Assembly: GCA_017395275.1 (NCBI GenBank)
Contig: JAFPVN010000295.1
Span: forward strand, 1-13,991
Reading direction: 5' to 3'
DNA: 13,991 bases
Source of the DNA: Candidatus Methanomethylophilaceae archaeon
GTDB taxonomy: Archaea > Thermoplasmatota > Thermoplasmata > Methanomassiliicoccales > Methanomethylophilaceae
Part shown: piece after piece, positions 1 through 8,041 of the stretch
Numbering within the stretch: position 1 is the first letter of the stretch
Layout of the letters: each line of letters opens with the position of its first letter
Notes under the pieces: model-generated
What the model was told of the DNA's origin: nothing
Seen by the model: the letters and a program-made list of their open reading frames with translations, nothing else
The model's database searches: none
Program-made: the position numbers and the translations under genes

Positions 1-870
1 CATGCCGACGGTGTCCAGTCCCAGGGATACCGATCCCGGGACGGTGTCCTTCTTCCTGACGAGGACGATCGGCCTGTGGGGGGAGGTCATCTCCTTCAGT
101 TCCGATTCGGTGGGGTCGGAGTACTTCATTACGGTCCCCACATCCCTCACCATGATGGCAAAAGGCTTCTGTTCCCTTCCGTACCATTCCCTCAGTTCCT
201 GCACATGGTCTATGCTGGCACATATATGCATGCCGCCCCAGCTCTTGGCTATGCCGAACCTCCCCTCGTCGACCATCTTAGCGAACGTGCGTATCGGATC
301 GCCCGGTATGGGATCGCCGTTCCTATCAATGAGGCGGTAGGACGGGCCGCACACGGGACAGCAGACGGTCTGATGGTGGAACCTCCTGTCCATCGGATCG
401 GAGTATTCGGATCCGCATTCGGGGCACATCGGGTATTCCCTCATCGACGTCCTCTCCCTGTCATAGGGGTTGGATTCCATGAGTGTGAAGCGGGCACCGC
501 ATTCGGTGCATGTCGTGAAGGGATATCCGGAACGTCTGCCGGTGCCCCTCATCTCCTTCAGACACTTGTCGCAGATCGCCGTGTCGGTCGGTATACCCAC
601 GCCGTGTCCGCTGTTTCCGGATTGGATTATCGAGAATCCCTTCACGGAATCCGGAAGCCTATAATCGATGCATTCCGCGGATTCTATGATCGCCAGAGCG
701 GGGAGTTCCGCTCTTAATCTATCCAGGAACGATGCATCGCCGTCGGTGTCTATGATGACGGAAGCACCGTCGTTGCGTACGGTGCCCCTGAGTCCCATGG
801 CCTTCGCCACGCGGTATACGGTGGGTCTGAAGCCCACACCCTGAACGGTCCCGCGGATGACGAAGCGCAT
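1..870 (-). CDS. hypF: HypF, [NiFe]-hydrogenase maturation carbamoyltransferase (C-terminal part cut off by window edge)
   Basis: HypF turns carbamoyl phosphate and ATP into a carbamoyl-adenylate and passes the carbamoyl group to HypE, the source of the cyanide ligands of [NiFe] hydrogenases. It acts in the cytosol. The frame is open from the ATG at 868-870 to base 1, giving 290 residues of a protein usually near 750. Residues 1-90 are an acylphosphatase domain with VQGVGFRP (9-16, catalytic Arg15) and Asn33. Two zinc fingers follow: C100xxC103/C121xxC124 and C149xxC152/C171xxC174, with the family strings NPYDRERTSM (134-143) and DRRFHHQ (161-167) between them. From about residue 191 a YrdC-like domain begins (IAKSWGGMH, KPFAIM, PHRPIVL). 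The missing part should hold the rest of YrdC and the Kae1-like domain. The gene starts 24 bases after the cbiA stop on the same strand, so it is probably the last visible gene of that operon. A weak AGGGA lies upstream. The domain identification is very secure. Confidence 0.95.
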   Translation of the reverse strand, partial: MRFVIRGTVQGVGFRPTVYRVAKAMGLRGTVRNDGASVIIDTDGDASFLDRLRAELPALAIIESAECIDYRLPDSVKGFSIIQSGNSGHGVGIPTDTAICDKCLKEMRGTGRRSGYPFTTCTECGARFTLMESNPYDRERTSMREYPMCPECGSEYSDPMDRRFHHQTVCCPVCGPSYRLIDRNGDPIPGDPIRTFAKMVDEGRFGIAKSWGGMHICASIDHVQELREWYGREQKPFAIMVRDVGTVMKYSDPTESELKEMTSPHRPIVLVRKKDTVPGSVSLGLDTVGM

Positions 871-893
871 GTGTCCGTATCCCTGTAACGCTA

Positions 894-2219
894 TTAGTGT
901 TTACGTGGGATTTTCTTGAGAAGACCGGTCAGGAACTTCGGGTTGGAGTAGTAGTATAGATGCGGATACCCCGCGATCAACGTACCGTTGTCGTGCATGC
1001 ACTCATAGGTCTTCCCCGACGTCTTCACGGCTGTCCAATCCGTACCGCAGTTGTCGCTGTCCCAATGGTGGAACTCGTGCCCCTTGACGTCGGTGTCGCA
1101 GGTCCTGGTGTGCAGCGTGACGTATCCGAAGCGGGTGAGCTTGTGCCTGTTGGTGACGCTTCCGTGGATGACCCCGCACATCTTCCTCATGACGCCGTCG
1201 GAGTCCTCCATCGTATCGTGGAGATACATGAACCCGCCGCACTCGGCGAGGCAGTACATCCCGTTGGCAACGGCATCGCGAATCGCATCCTTCATCGCGG
1301 TGTTGCTCTCGAGGGCCTCCCCGTAGAGCTCGGGATATCCGCCGGAGAGGACAATCATGTCCACGTCGGGAAGCTCCCTGTCATGCATGGGCGAGAACTC
1401 GACGATCTCCGCACCCGCCCTTCTGAAGAGCTCGATGTTGTCCTCGTAGGTGAAGCAGAACGTCTCGTCCTTGGCGAGCCCGATCCTCAGCCCCTCGCCC
1501 GTCCTCTCTATGACGGGTTCATTGCATTCGATGTCCGGAGCGGTGTTCGCAAGATCGATCAGAGCGTCGAGGTCGAGGGTCTCCTCGAGGATGTCCGCCA
1601 ATCTTTTCAGCATGTCCTTCAGGCCGGCGATCTCCGACGGCATCACAAGACCCAGATGTCTGCTTTCCAACGTTATGTCCTTCAGTTTGGGGACGTATCC
1701 TATCGCCTTGACGCCCATCTTCTCCGCCATGGGTCCGACCGTCTTGAAGACGTTCTCGGACATGCGGTTGAAGATCACTCCCTTGATGTTGTTCCTTCCG
1801 AATTCGAGGAATCCCTTGAGCGTGGCCAATGCGGATGCGGCGGCACCGTGGGCGTCCACGAGGAGTATCGCAGGTGAGGACAGTTTCAGAGAGACGTCGC
1901 AGGTGCTGGACTCGGTTGATCCGATGGCGTTGCCGTCGTAGAATCCCATGACCCCCTCGATTATGGAGATGTCATGCTCCTCGGCGGTCCTCTTGAACAG
2001 GTATCTCAAGGTGTCGTCGTCGACGAAGAACGGGTCCAAATTCTTGGATCTGGCCCCGATGACGTTGCTGTGGAACATGGGGTCGATGTAATCCGGCCCG
2101 CACTTGAACGATGCTACCTTCATTCCTCTGTTGACCAGTGCCTGCAGTATCCCGCAGGTGACCGTGGTCTTCCCGCTGCCGCTGGACTGTGCGCCGATGA
2201 TCACGCGGGGACAGCTCAT
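894..2219 (-). CDS. cbiA: CbiA, cobyrinic acid a,c-diamide synthase
   Basis: CbiA uses ATP and glutamine to amidate the a and c acetate side chains of cobyrinic acid. It is the last ring-stage step present in this locus. The protein has 441 residues, close to the usual 450. An N-terminal ATPase domain carries the P-loop SSGSGKTT (12-19), and KCGPDYIDP (39-47) and EGVMGFYDG (88-96) are typical of the family. The C-terminal class I glutamine amidotransferase half has LSGGYPELYGEAL (291-303), AECGGFMYL (325-333, nucleophile Cys327) and GHEFHH (380-385, catalytic His). The ATG at 2217-2219 overlaps the TGA of the upstream cbiJET fusion (ATGA), indicating translational coupling. Methanogens have a close relative, CfbB, that amidates Ni-sirohydrochlorin for coenzyme F430. 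The setting among corrin genes favours CbiA, but sequence motifs alone do not exclude CfbB. Confidence 0.93.
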   Translation of the reverse strand: MSCPRVIIGAQSSGSGKTTVTCGILQALVNRGMKVASFKCGPDYIDPMFHSNVIGARSKNLDPFFVDDDTLRYLFKRTAEEHDISIIEGVMGFYDGNAIGSTESSTCDVSLKLSSPAILLVDAHGAAASALATLKGFLEFGRNNIKGVIFNRMSENVFKTVGPMAEKMGVKAIGYVPKLKDITLESRHLGLVMPSEIAGLKDMLKRLADILEETLDLDALIDLANTAPDIECNEPVIERTGEGLRIGLAKDETFCFTYEDNIELFRRAGAEIVEFSPMHDRELPDVDMIVLSGGYPELYGEALESNTAMKDAIRDAVANGMYCLAECGGFMYLHDTMEDSDGVMRKMCGVIHGSVTNRHKLTRFGYVTLHTRTCDTDVKGHEFHHWDSDNCGTDWTAVKTSGKTYECMHDNGTLIAGYPHLYYYSNPKFLTGLLKKIPRKH

Positions 2220-4183
2220 CTGCCCCTCACCACGGCTATGTACACTGGGTTCTGCGCATCCATCAGGTGGTACCTGCCGACCTTCCTGGTACGCGTGACG
2301 GAGACGTTTATGATCTCCTCCTCCACAAGACCCAGATCCTTGATGACGGATGCGGTCTCGCCCATGGTCTCGATGGTCACGGAAGTGATCACCATGCGAA
2401 TGTCAGGATTCTTTTCGAGGAGACATTGGACTATCTCCTTCAGGTTGCCCGACGACCCTCCGATGAATGCGTGGGTGGGTGCGGGGAGGTCCTTCATGAC
2501 CTCCGGCGCGAGTCCCTTGATGACGTCGATGTTCGGCGCCTTGAACTTCCTCATGTTCTTCCCGATGAGTTCCGCCGCGGCATCCTCCTTCTCGATGGCG
2601 TAGACCCACCCCTCGTATGCTGCCAGGGCCATCTCGATGGTGACGGATCCCGTTCCCGCTCCGACGTCGTACACGACGGAGTCCTCCTTCAGGCGGAGCT
2701 TGGCGACGGACAGTCCCCTCACTTCGCTCTTGGTCATGGGGGCATCCCCTCTGATGAACTCGTCGTCGGGGATGCACATCCTCCTCTGTGCGGGGGACGG
2801 ATTGAGGACTATCGCAGCGCAGAGGGTCCCGTAGTCCTTGCCGGACATATCGGAGACCTTCCCTGTGAAAAGCTTCTCATCCTCCGAACCGAGGTCGCAT
2901 CCGACGATCATCTCCAGATCGCCGAATCCGTATTCGGTAAGGTCGGAGCAGAGTTTCTTCACTCCTTCCTTGCCGTTGAGGAGCATGAACGTCTTGGCGT
3001 GGGTGTCCACGGCGCCGACGGTGTTGGCGGGCTTCCCGTGCGCGCTCACCAGATAGGCGTCCTGCCAGGGGATGAGCGCCTTGGAACAGAGATAGACCGC
3101 GGTGGAGATGCCGCATATCGCGGACACCTCGTACTTCCCCCTGTCTATGTTCTCTATGATCTTCTTCGCACCGCTGTAGAATCCCACGTCCCCAGAGAGG
3201 AGGACGGCCGCGTTCCTGTACTGCGGGTTGCTGTCGAGATATGATATGATCTTGTCGGAGACGTACTCTCTGAGGACCGTCTTTCCCGATGCCCCGGCTT
3301 CCTCGACCATGCGGTCCGCTCCCGCGATGAGATCAGCCGAGGCGATTGCATTCCTTGCAGCCTGGGTCATCGTCTCTCCGCCCATTCCGATGCCCACGAG
3401 GACGACCTTCCTCTTGCCGGCTGACGGAGGGTCTATGCCGAAGCGTTCCGACAGTTTCGCGTAAGCGTCCTCGGGCGAAATGCCCTCGTCCTCCGGACGG
3501 GTGATGACCACGAGCTCCGCCCCTGCCTTCCTGGCGGCGGCGAGCTTCTCCTCGAATCCTCCCGCCGATCCGGATTCCTTCGTGACGACGTATCTCGCAT
3601 CGCACTGGCGGATCATGGCATAGTCCATCTCCTCAGAGAACGGTCCCTGGGCGGCGATGAGGTTCCTTCCCTGGAATCCGCATTCCGCGCAGTGCGCCAC
3701 GGATTCCGGGGTGGAGAGCACCCTGACGGTGACCCTCTCCCTGTAACCGGGGATGCGGGTGTACCTGTCCACCTCCTTGGAGCCTGTGGTGGAGAGTATG
3801 TTGCCCTCCCTGTCCATGAGGTAGTCTATCGCCGCGTCGAGCGACGGCACGGGGACGATCCCGGCGGTGTCCGGGGAATCCTTCCTCCTTATCCTGATGC
3901 ATTCGACGCCCGCCATGGCGCATCCGTCCTTCACATGGGCGGATATGGATGCCGCATAGGGGTGGGTGCAGTCGATGACCAATGTGTATCCTTCGGAGCG
4001 GATGTGCTCCGCAATGCCCTCGGTGCCTCCGAGGCTCCCCTTCTGCACATCCACCTTCCCGCTGTATAGGGTGGAGCCGTAGTCGGTGGTGACGCGTGCC
4101 GTGACCTTCAGTCCGCTCTCCGCAAGCCAGTTGGCGGTGTCCCTCCCCTCTGTGGTCCCGGCGAATACCAGTATCCTGTCCAT
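2216..4183 (-). CDS. cbiJET: CbiJ-CbiE-CbiT fusion: cobalt-precorrin-6A reductase plus C5 and C15 methyltransferase/decarboxylase
   Basis: One 655-residue frame carries three enzymes. Residues 1-250 are CbiJ, the reductase of cobalt-precorrin-6A, with FAGTTEGR (7-14), DCTHPYA (71-77), LSTTGSKE (130-137) and TKESGSAGGFEEKL (201-214). Residues about 257-465 are CbiE, a SAM-dependent tetrapyrrole methylase acting at C5, with VGIGMGG (263-269), LLSGDVGFYSG (328-338) and VSAHGK (379-384). Residues about 468-655 are CbiT, the Rossmann-fold enzyme that methylates C15 and decarboxylates the C12 acetate, with GDAPMTKSEVR (479-489), the SAM loop DVGAGTGSVTIEMA (506-519) and GGSSGN (575-580). The linkers are short and no internal stop is seen. 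CbiE-CbiT fusions are well known (CobL); a reductase fused in front is much less familiar. The start ATG lies one base after the cbiG stop (TGAAATG), and the 3' end overlaps cbiA. The three products act consecutively, so the fusion may channel an unstable intermediate. Confidence 0.94.
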   Translation of the reverse strand: MDRILVFAGTTEGRDTANWLAESGLKVTARVTTDYGSTLYSGKVDVQKGSLGGTEGIAEHIRSEGYTLVIDCTHPYAASISAHVKDGCAMAGVECIRIRRKDSPDTAGIVPVPSLDAAIDYLMDREGNILSTTGSKEVDRYTRIPGYRERVTVRVLSTPESVAHCAECGFQGRNLIAAQGPFSEEMDYAMIRQCDARYVVTKESGSAGGFEEKLAAARKAGAELVVITRPEDEGISPEDAYAKLSERFGIDPPSAGKRKVVLVGIGMGGETMTQAARNAIASADLIAGADRMVEEAGASGKTVLREYVSDKIISYLDSNPQYRNAAVLLSGDVGFYSGAKKIIENIDRGKYEVSAICGISTAVYLCSKALIPWQDAYLVSAHGKPANTVGAVDTHAKTFMLLNGKEGVKKLCSDLTEYGFGDLEMIVGCDLGSEDEKLFTGKVSDMSGKDYGTLCAAIVLNPSPAQRRMCIPDDEFIRGDAPMTKSEVRGLSVAKLRLKEDSVVYDVGAGTGSVTIEMALAAYEGWVYAIEKEDAAAELIGKNMRKFKAPNIDVIKGLAPEVMKDLPAPTHAFIGGSSGNLKEIVQCLLEKNPDIRMVITSVTIETMGETASVIKDLGLVEEEIINVSVTRTRKVGRYHLMDAQNPVYIAVVRGR

Positions 4184-4184
4184 T

Positions 4185-5204
4185 TCAAAACCTCGGTGTA
4201 ATGTGATTCATGCTTATCGCCAGGGTCATCCCGTCCCTGGCAGTCTTCTTCCTTATCAGTTCTCCCCTCCCAAGCATGACCGCGGAGCGTTCGCAGACGC
4301 AGTCCACGGATGTCACGCTCCTCACGAACTCCGACTTGGAGAACTCTCCATCGAGGGACATGAGCTCCTCGGAGGTGTAGAACCTCAGATCGGTATCGAG
4401 GTCCTTGGCGAGCACGTGCAGCGCCTCCTCGTCCTCCTTGAGGTCGATGCTCGCTATGCCGCGTACGCGGAGGGGCGAGATATTGTCTTCCTCGAGTATC
4501 TCCTTCACGAACGCTTTCAGCTTCTCAGGATCGGTCCCGCGCCTGCACCCTATGCCCAGGACGATATCCATGGGCACAAGTGCCAGCGTCTTCTTGAAGG
4601 GCTTCCTTCCGTCGCTGCTGATGCATATCCCGAACTCCCCTTCCTCGGCGGGGGTGAGTCCCTCGGGGAGCTTCCCCTCGTAGGGCATGTCGCAAGCGAA
4701 TCCTATGAACTCGTCATGCAGTATCCTCGACGAGGCCTCCTTGGCTTCGTGGAGCCTGATGATCCTCATCCGGTTGTCGGTGGCGAACACGTCCACCGCC
4801 CACTTGCCGTTGATGTCGGTGGCGGTGGTCACTACGGGTTCGGAACCCAATATGTCCGCGATCCTGAGGGAGAGCCTGTTGGCGCCCCCGATGTGACCCG
4901 AGAGCAGAGGTATGCAGTACTTCCCCAGCTCGTCGAGGCAGATGATCGCGGGGTCGACGTCCTTGCTCTTGATGTACGGCGCTATGTGGCGCACGGCTAT
5001 GCCTATGGCACCGACGAACACTATGGCGTCGCATTCCTCGAACGCCTCCCTGGTCCATCTGTCGAGGCTCCCCTTGACGGTCGGTACGCCGAGGGTGTCC
5101 GCCCTGGTCTTGCTCCATACCTCGGCATCGTCGTCCAACCCTTCCTTGATCTTCAGCGATGTCCTGCATCCGTTGGTCGAGAACGCTATGATCCTGATCT
5201 TCAT
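4185..5204 (-). CDS. cbiG: CbiG, cobalt-precorrin-5A hydrolase
   Basis: CbiG opens the delta-lactone of cobalt-precorrin-5A and releases the two-carbon unit as acetaldehyde, the defining step of ring contraction in the anaerobic pathway. The protein has 339 residues, a full-length size. The N-terminal domain (about 1-115) carries TREAFEECDAIVFVGAIGIAVR from residue 51 to 72 and LDELGKYCIPLLSGHIGGAN (90-109), both typical of the family. A short middle domain follows with TTATDINGKWAVDVFA (126-141). The C-terminal domain (about 212-339) has LGIGCRRGT (216-224) and a final CERSAVMLGRG (304-314). The ATG at 5202-5204 overlaps the TGA of cbiD (ATGA), and the stop sits one base before the cbiJET start, so the four leftward cbi genes are probably translated as a coupled unit. 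All three domains appear intact. Confidence 0.94.
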   Translation of the reverse strand: MKIRIIAFSTNGCRTSLKIKEGLDDDAEVWSKTRADTLGVPTVKGSLDRWTREAFEECDAIVFVGAIGIAVRHIAPYIKSKDVDPAIICLDELGKYCIPLLSGHIGGANRLSLRIADILGSEPVVTTATDINGKWAVDVFATDNRMRIIRLHEAKEASSRILHDEFIGFACDMPYEGKLPEGLTPAEEGEFGICISSDGRKPFKKTLALVPMDIVLGIGCRRGTDPEKLKAFVKEILEEDNISPLRVRGIASIDLKEDEEALHVLAKDLDTDLRFYTSEELMSLDGEFSKSEFVRSVTSVDCVCERSAVMLGRGELIRKKTARDGMTLAISMNHITPRF

Positions 5205-6331
5205 ATCCTGTAAGCCTCCAGCATCTCATCGGCCAGTTCCGTCTTCCCCAGAAGGCCGTACTTGGTGGAGAACACCACCGCGGCGGTGCGAACGGCCCCA
5301 CCGGCCCTGTGCTTCATGTGTTTGTCTATCGCTTTCATGAGCAGTTCGGAGACCCTGTCCTTCAATCCGGCCTCCACGATCCTGTCGAGGGCATCGTCGG
5401 TGGTGTTGCATAGCGCCACCTCTCTCACCAGCTCTATGTCCCCTCCCGCCAGGGCGGCGTTGGTTGCGAGGATCTCCATCCTGCAGTCGGCGTTGCGGGA
5501 GTGTGTGTTCATTATCCCTCCGGCCAGCTTCACCAGCTTACCGAGGTTCCCCACCAGGACTATGTCCGTACCTATCTCGCAGGCGTGGTCCAGCATGTCG
5601 CCGACGAAGTTGCTGCACTTGACGGCCTGTTCGCCGTCTATGCCGGGCATGCCCTCGACGAAGTCCTTCCCGTAGTTCCCGGGGACGACCAGAAGGGTCT
5701 TCCTGCCCTCCGCCTTCCTGACGTCCATGTCCTTGACTATGGTGGCTATCAGGGCCGATTCGCTCATGGGCTCCACTATCCCGCTGGTCCCGAGGATGGA
5801 TATCCCTCCCAGGATCCCCAGGTTGGGGTTGAACGTCTTCACGGCCACCTTCTCTCCCTCGGGGGCGTAGACCTTCACCGAGAACCCTCCCTTGTATCCG
5901 AAGTCGGATGCCACGGACTGCAGTTCGTTGGTTATCATCCTGCGGGGGGTGCTGTTTATCGCCGCATTGCCGACGGGTTGGTCGAGGCCGTTCTTGGTGA
6001 CCCTTCCGATGCCCTCTCCGCCGTCGATGTCGATCCCGGAATCGGTGAGTTCCACCCTCGAGAAGATCTTCATCCCGTGGGTGGCGTCTATATCGTCGCC
6101 GCCGTCCTTGACCACCGAGCATCTAGCGTAATCTCCGGTCAGGGAGATGTCGTGGAGCTCCACGGTCACGTCCACGCCCTTCGGTACCCTCAGACGGACG
6201 GTGTCTACTATCTTCCTCGACAGCAGCATGTACGCGCATGCCTTCGCCGCGGCGGTGGCGCACGTGCCCGTGGTGTACCCGCATCTGAGCCTCTTGTTGT
6301 TCTGTGTGACGTACAGGTCCTTTATCTCCAT
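5201..6331 (-). CDS. cbiD: CbiD, cobalt-precorrin-5B C1-methyltransferase
   Basis: CbiD transfers the C1 methyl group from SAM to cobalt-precorrin-5B in the oxygen-independent route. It is unrelated in fold to the other corrin methylases. From the ATG at 6329-6331 the product has 376 residues. Family signatures run through the whole protein: RCGYTTGTCA (16-25), VKDGGDDIDATHG (74-86), GGEGIGRVTKNGL (104-116), LGILGGISILGTSGIVEPMS (171-190), GNLGKLVKLAGG (261-272) and HSRNADCRMEIL (277-288). The frame stays open to an ATG at 6418, but those 29 extra residues look unlike any CbiD N-terminus and would read through the promoter-like bases. The chosen start has AGGAAAGG (complement of 6340-6347) at good spacing. 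It is the first gene of the leftward arm and overlaps cbiG by four bases. Confidence 0.94.
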   Translation of the reverse strand: MEIKDLYVTQNNKRLRCGYTTGTCATAAAKACAYMLLSRKIVDTVRLRVPKGVDVTVELHDISLTGDYARCSVVKDGGDDIDATHGMKIFSRVELTDSGIDIDGGEGIGRVTKNGLDQPVGNAAINSTPRRMITNELQSVASDFGYKGGFSVKVYAPEGEKVAVKTFNPNLGILGGISILGTSGIVEPMSESALIATIVKDMDVRKAEGRKTLLVVPGNYGKDFVEGMPGIDGEQAVKCSNFVGDMLDHACEIGTDIVLVGNLGKLVKLAGGIMNTHSRNADCRMEILATNAALAGGDIELVREVALCNTTDDALDRIVEAGLKDRVSELLMKAIDKHMKHRAGGAVRTAAVVFSTKYGLLGKTELADEMLEAYRI

Positions 6332-6339
6332 CTGAACGG

Positions 6340-6378
6340 CCTTTCCTGAAGATGGATATATACACCGATAGATAAAAC
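6340..6378 (-). promoter_or_regulatory. Candidate promoter and ribosome site of the cbiD-cbiG-cbiJET-cbiA operon
   Basis: Reading the minus strand toward cbiD, a TATA-like GTTTTATC (6371-6378) is followed by a second AT-rich box, TATATAT (6356-6362), and then by the Shine-Dalgarno-like AGGAAAGG (6340-6347) eight bases before the ATG. Archaeal TATA boxes lie about 25-30 bases before the transcript start. With the first box, transcription would begin near 6348 and the leader would include the ribosome site. With the second it would begin almost at the ATG and lose it, so the first box fits better. This is pattern reading only. Confidence 0.4.
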
Positions 6379-6429
6379 AGATTCCCATGTACGGCCGTTG
6401 TGGGTATGGGCATATCATGGACGGTATGG

Positions 6430-6452
6430 TGATTGGTCAATCGCTCCAATCA
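6430..6452. promoter_or_regulatory. Inverted repeat in the divergent cbi control region, possible operator
   Basis: The perfect inverted repeat TGATTGG / CCAATCA (6430-6436 and 6446-6452) has a nine-base spacer and lies between the cbiD and cbiL promoters. It overlaps two ATCATGG copies (6414-6420 and 6449-6455). Its position suits a dimeric regulator controlling both arms. No cobalamin riboswitch box or larger conserved RNA fold is visible in the 246-base gap between the two starts (6332-6577). No regulator gene is in the window, so its role is inferred from position and symmetry. Confidence 0.35.
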
Positions 6453-6542
6453 TGGTATCTGGCACTTTACGTATGCGGAAAGAAATGACCTATATGCCCT
6501 ACCCCCGTATAGTAAAAAACCATCCTTTGGTAGATACAACAT

Positions 6543-6551
6543 CTTAATAAG
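6543..6551 (+). promoter_or_regulatory. Candidate TATA box of the cbiL-cbiF-cbiH-cbiC operon
   Basis: The AT-rich box CTTAATAAG sits about 30 bases before the cbiL ATG at 6578. At the usual archaeal spacing, transcription would begin near 6572-6577, almost at the start codon. The bases just before the ATG show no good Shine-Dalgarno site. Both facts fit a leaderless or nearly leaderless mRNA. Confidence 0.4.
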
Positions 6552-6577
6552 TGGGATGTTATGTCCAATTGATTATC

Positions 6578-7285
6578 ATGAGCAGCATACTTTACGGCGT
6601 GAGCGTAGGCCCCGGGGACCCCGGACTGCTGACGGTCAACGCCGTCGAGACCATCAGGTCGTGTTCCACCATCTGCTATCCCGTGAGGAAGGCGGGCGAG
6701 AAGAGCACGGCGCTGGAGATCGTCAGGGGTGCCGTCAGCCTCGACGGGAAGGGCATCGAGGAGCTCGTCTTCTCCATGGATCCCGACGACTCAGTCAGGA
6801 GGGCATCCGAGAAGGTGGCGCTGGACAGGCTCTGCGGCATCCTGGATTCCGGGAAGGACGTGGCCATGGTCGTCCTCGGCGACATCGGCGTCTACAGCAC
6901 ATACATGTACATCGACGAGGCCGTCAGGCAGAGGGGGTACGAGACGAGGATCATCGCCGGTATCCCTTCATTCGTCTACGGCGCGTCCAAGGCGGGGATA
7001 CCGCTGATGCTGGGGAACGAGTCCTTCTGCGTCATCCCCATGGCCAAGGACAGCTCCGACAGATTGGATGAGGCGCTGAAGACCATGGACAACATCGTCG
7101 TGATGAAGGCGTTCAAGTCGATGGAGAAGATAGCGGACCTCATGGAATCCAACGGCGTTCCCCTGGAGAAGGCCACGGTCATCAGCAACCTGGGCATGGG
7201 AGGGGAATACATCGGCCCGATAGTCAGGGGCCGCGATTACGGTTACTTTACAACAGTCATAATAAAGAGGTGTTCAAGGATATGA
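6578..7285 (+). CDS. cbiL: CbiL, cobalt-factor II C20-methyltransferase
   Basis: CbiL uses SAM to methylate C20 of cobalt-factor II (cobalt-precorrin-2), the first step committed to corrins. The 235-residue product is of normal length for this tetrapyrrole methylase. It shows the SAM-site string GVSVGPGDPGLLTV (7-20), LGDIGVYSTYMYI (100-112), IIAGIPSF (125-132) and VVMKAFK (174-180), which separate the C20 enzyme from its C11 and C17 relatives. The frame opens earlier at a GTG (6551), but homology begins at the ATG at 6578, and the possible TATA box overlaps the GTG. It is the first gene of the rightward arm, and its TGA overlaps the cbiF ATG. Confidence 0.93.
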   Translation: MSSILYGVSVGPGDPGLLTVNAVETIRSCSTICYPVRKAGEKSTALEIVRGAVSLDGKGIEELVFSMDPDDSVRRASEKVALDRLCGILDSGKDVAMVVLGDIGVYSTYMYIDEAVRQRGYETRIIAGIPSFVYGASKAGIPLMLGNESFCVIPMAKDSSDRLDEALKTMDNIVVMKAFKSMEKIADLMESNGVPLEKATVISNLGMGGEYIGPIVRGRDYGYFTTVIIKRCSRI

Positions 7286-8037
7286 TTTCGTTCATAGGCG
7301 CAGGACCCGGGGACCCGGAGCTCCTCACAATCAAGGGAAAGAAACTGATCGATGCGGCGGATGTCATCATCTACGCCGGATCCCTCGTGAACCCGGAGGT
7401 CCTCTCCGGAAGGAAGAAGGACGCCGAGGTCTTCAACAGCGCGTACATGGACCTCGACGAAGTCATCGCCGTCATGGAGAAGGCCGAGAAGGAAGGTAAG
7501 AAGTGCGTGCGCGTGCACACCGGCGACCCCGCCATCTACGGCGCCCACAGGGAGCAGATGGACAGATTGGACAAGCTCGGGATCACCTACGAGGTCATCC
7601 CCGGAGTGAGCTCGTTCCTCGCCACGGCGGCCGTACTCAACAAGGAGTACACCCTGCCCGGAAAGAGCCAGACCGTCATCCTGACCAGGATGGAGGGAAG
7701 GACCCCCATGCCCCCGAAGGAGAAGCTCGTGGACCTGGCAAGGCACCACTCCACCATGATCATCTTCCTCTCCGTAGGATTCCTCGACGAGATGACCAAG
7801 ACCCTGATCGAGGGCGGATACGAGCCCGAGACCCCCGTCGCCGTCGTCTACAAGGCCACATGGCCGGACCAGAAGATCGTCGTCGGAACGCTGGCGGACA
7901 TCGAGGCAAAGGTCAAGGCCGAGGGGATAACCAAGACCGCGCTGACCGTCGTAGGGGACTTCCTGGGTGACGAGTACGAGCTCTCCAAGCTCTACGACAG
8001 CCACTTCAGCACCGAGTTCCGCAAGGCGAAGGACTGA
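7282..8037 (+). CDS. cbiF: CbiF, cobalt-precorrin-4 C11-methyltransferase
   Basis: CbiF methylates C11 of cobalt-precorrin-4, giving cobalt-precorrin-5A, the substrate of CbiG encoded in the opposite arm. From the ATG at 7282 the product has 251 residues, the standard size. Typical strings are GAGPGDPELLT (6-16), YAGSLVNPEVL (31-41), HTGDPAIYG (79-87), VIPGVSSF (105-112) and TRMEGRTPMP (135-144). A GTG at 7270 would add four residues, but GAGGTG at 7266-7271 looks like the ribosome site for the ATG, ten bases away, and family members begin with MISF. The ATG overlaps the cbiL stop (ATGA). The gene ends four bases before cbiH. Confidence 0.94.
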   Translation: MISFIGAGPGDPELLTIKGKKLIDAADVIIYAGSLVNPEVLSGRKKDAEVFNSAYMDLDEVIAVMEKAEKEGKKCVRVHTGDPAIYGAHREQMDRLDKLGITYEVIPGVSSFLATAAVLNKEYTLPGKSQTVILTRMEGRTPMPPKEKLVDLARHHSTMIIFLSVGFLDEMTKTLIEGGYEPETPVAVVYKATWPDQKIVVGTLADIEAKVKAEGITKTALTVVGDFLGDEYELSKLYDSHFSTEFRKAKD

Positions 8038-8041
8038 TCCC

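Noticed and set aside
894..2219. Identification as CfbB (Ni-sirohydrochlorin a,c-diamide synthase)
   Set aside because: The families share motifs, but the gene is embedded among and overlaps corrin-only genes, and no F430 genes are nearby. A phylogenetic placement would settle it.
6332..6418. 29-residue N-terminal extension of CbiD from an upstream ATG
   Set aside because: The extension is unlike CbiD N-termini and covers the TATA-like boxes and ribosome site; the ATG at 6331 fits the family.
6332..6577. Cobalamin riboswitch upstream of the cbi arms
   Set aside because: No B12-box-like GCCACTG element or suitable multi-stem layout was seen on either strand.
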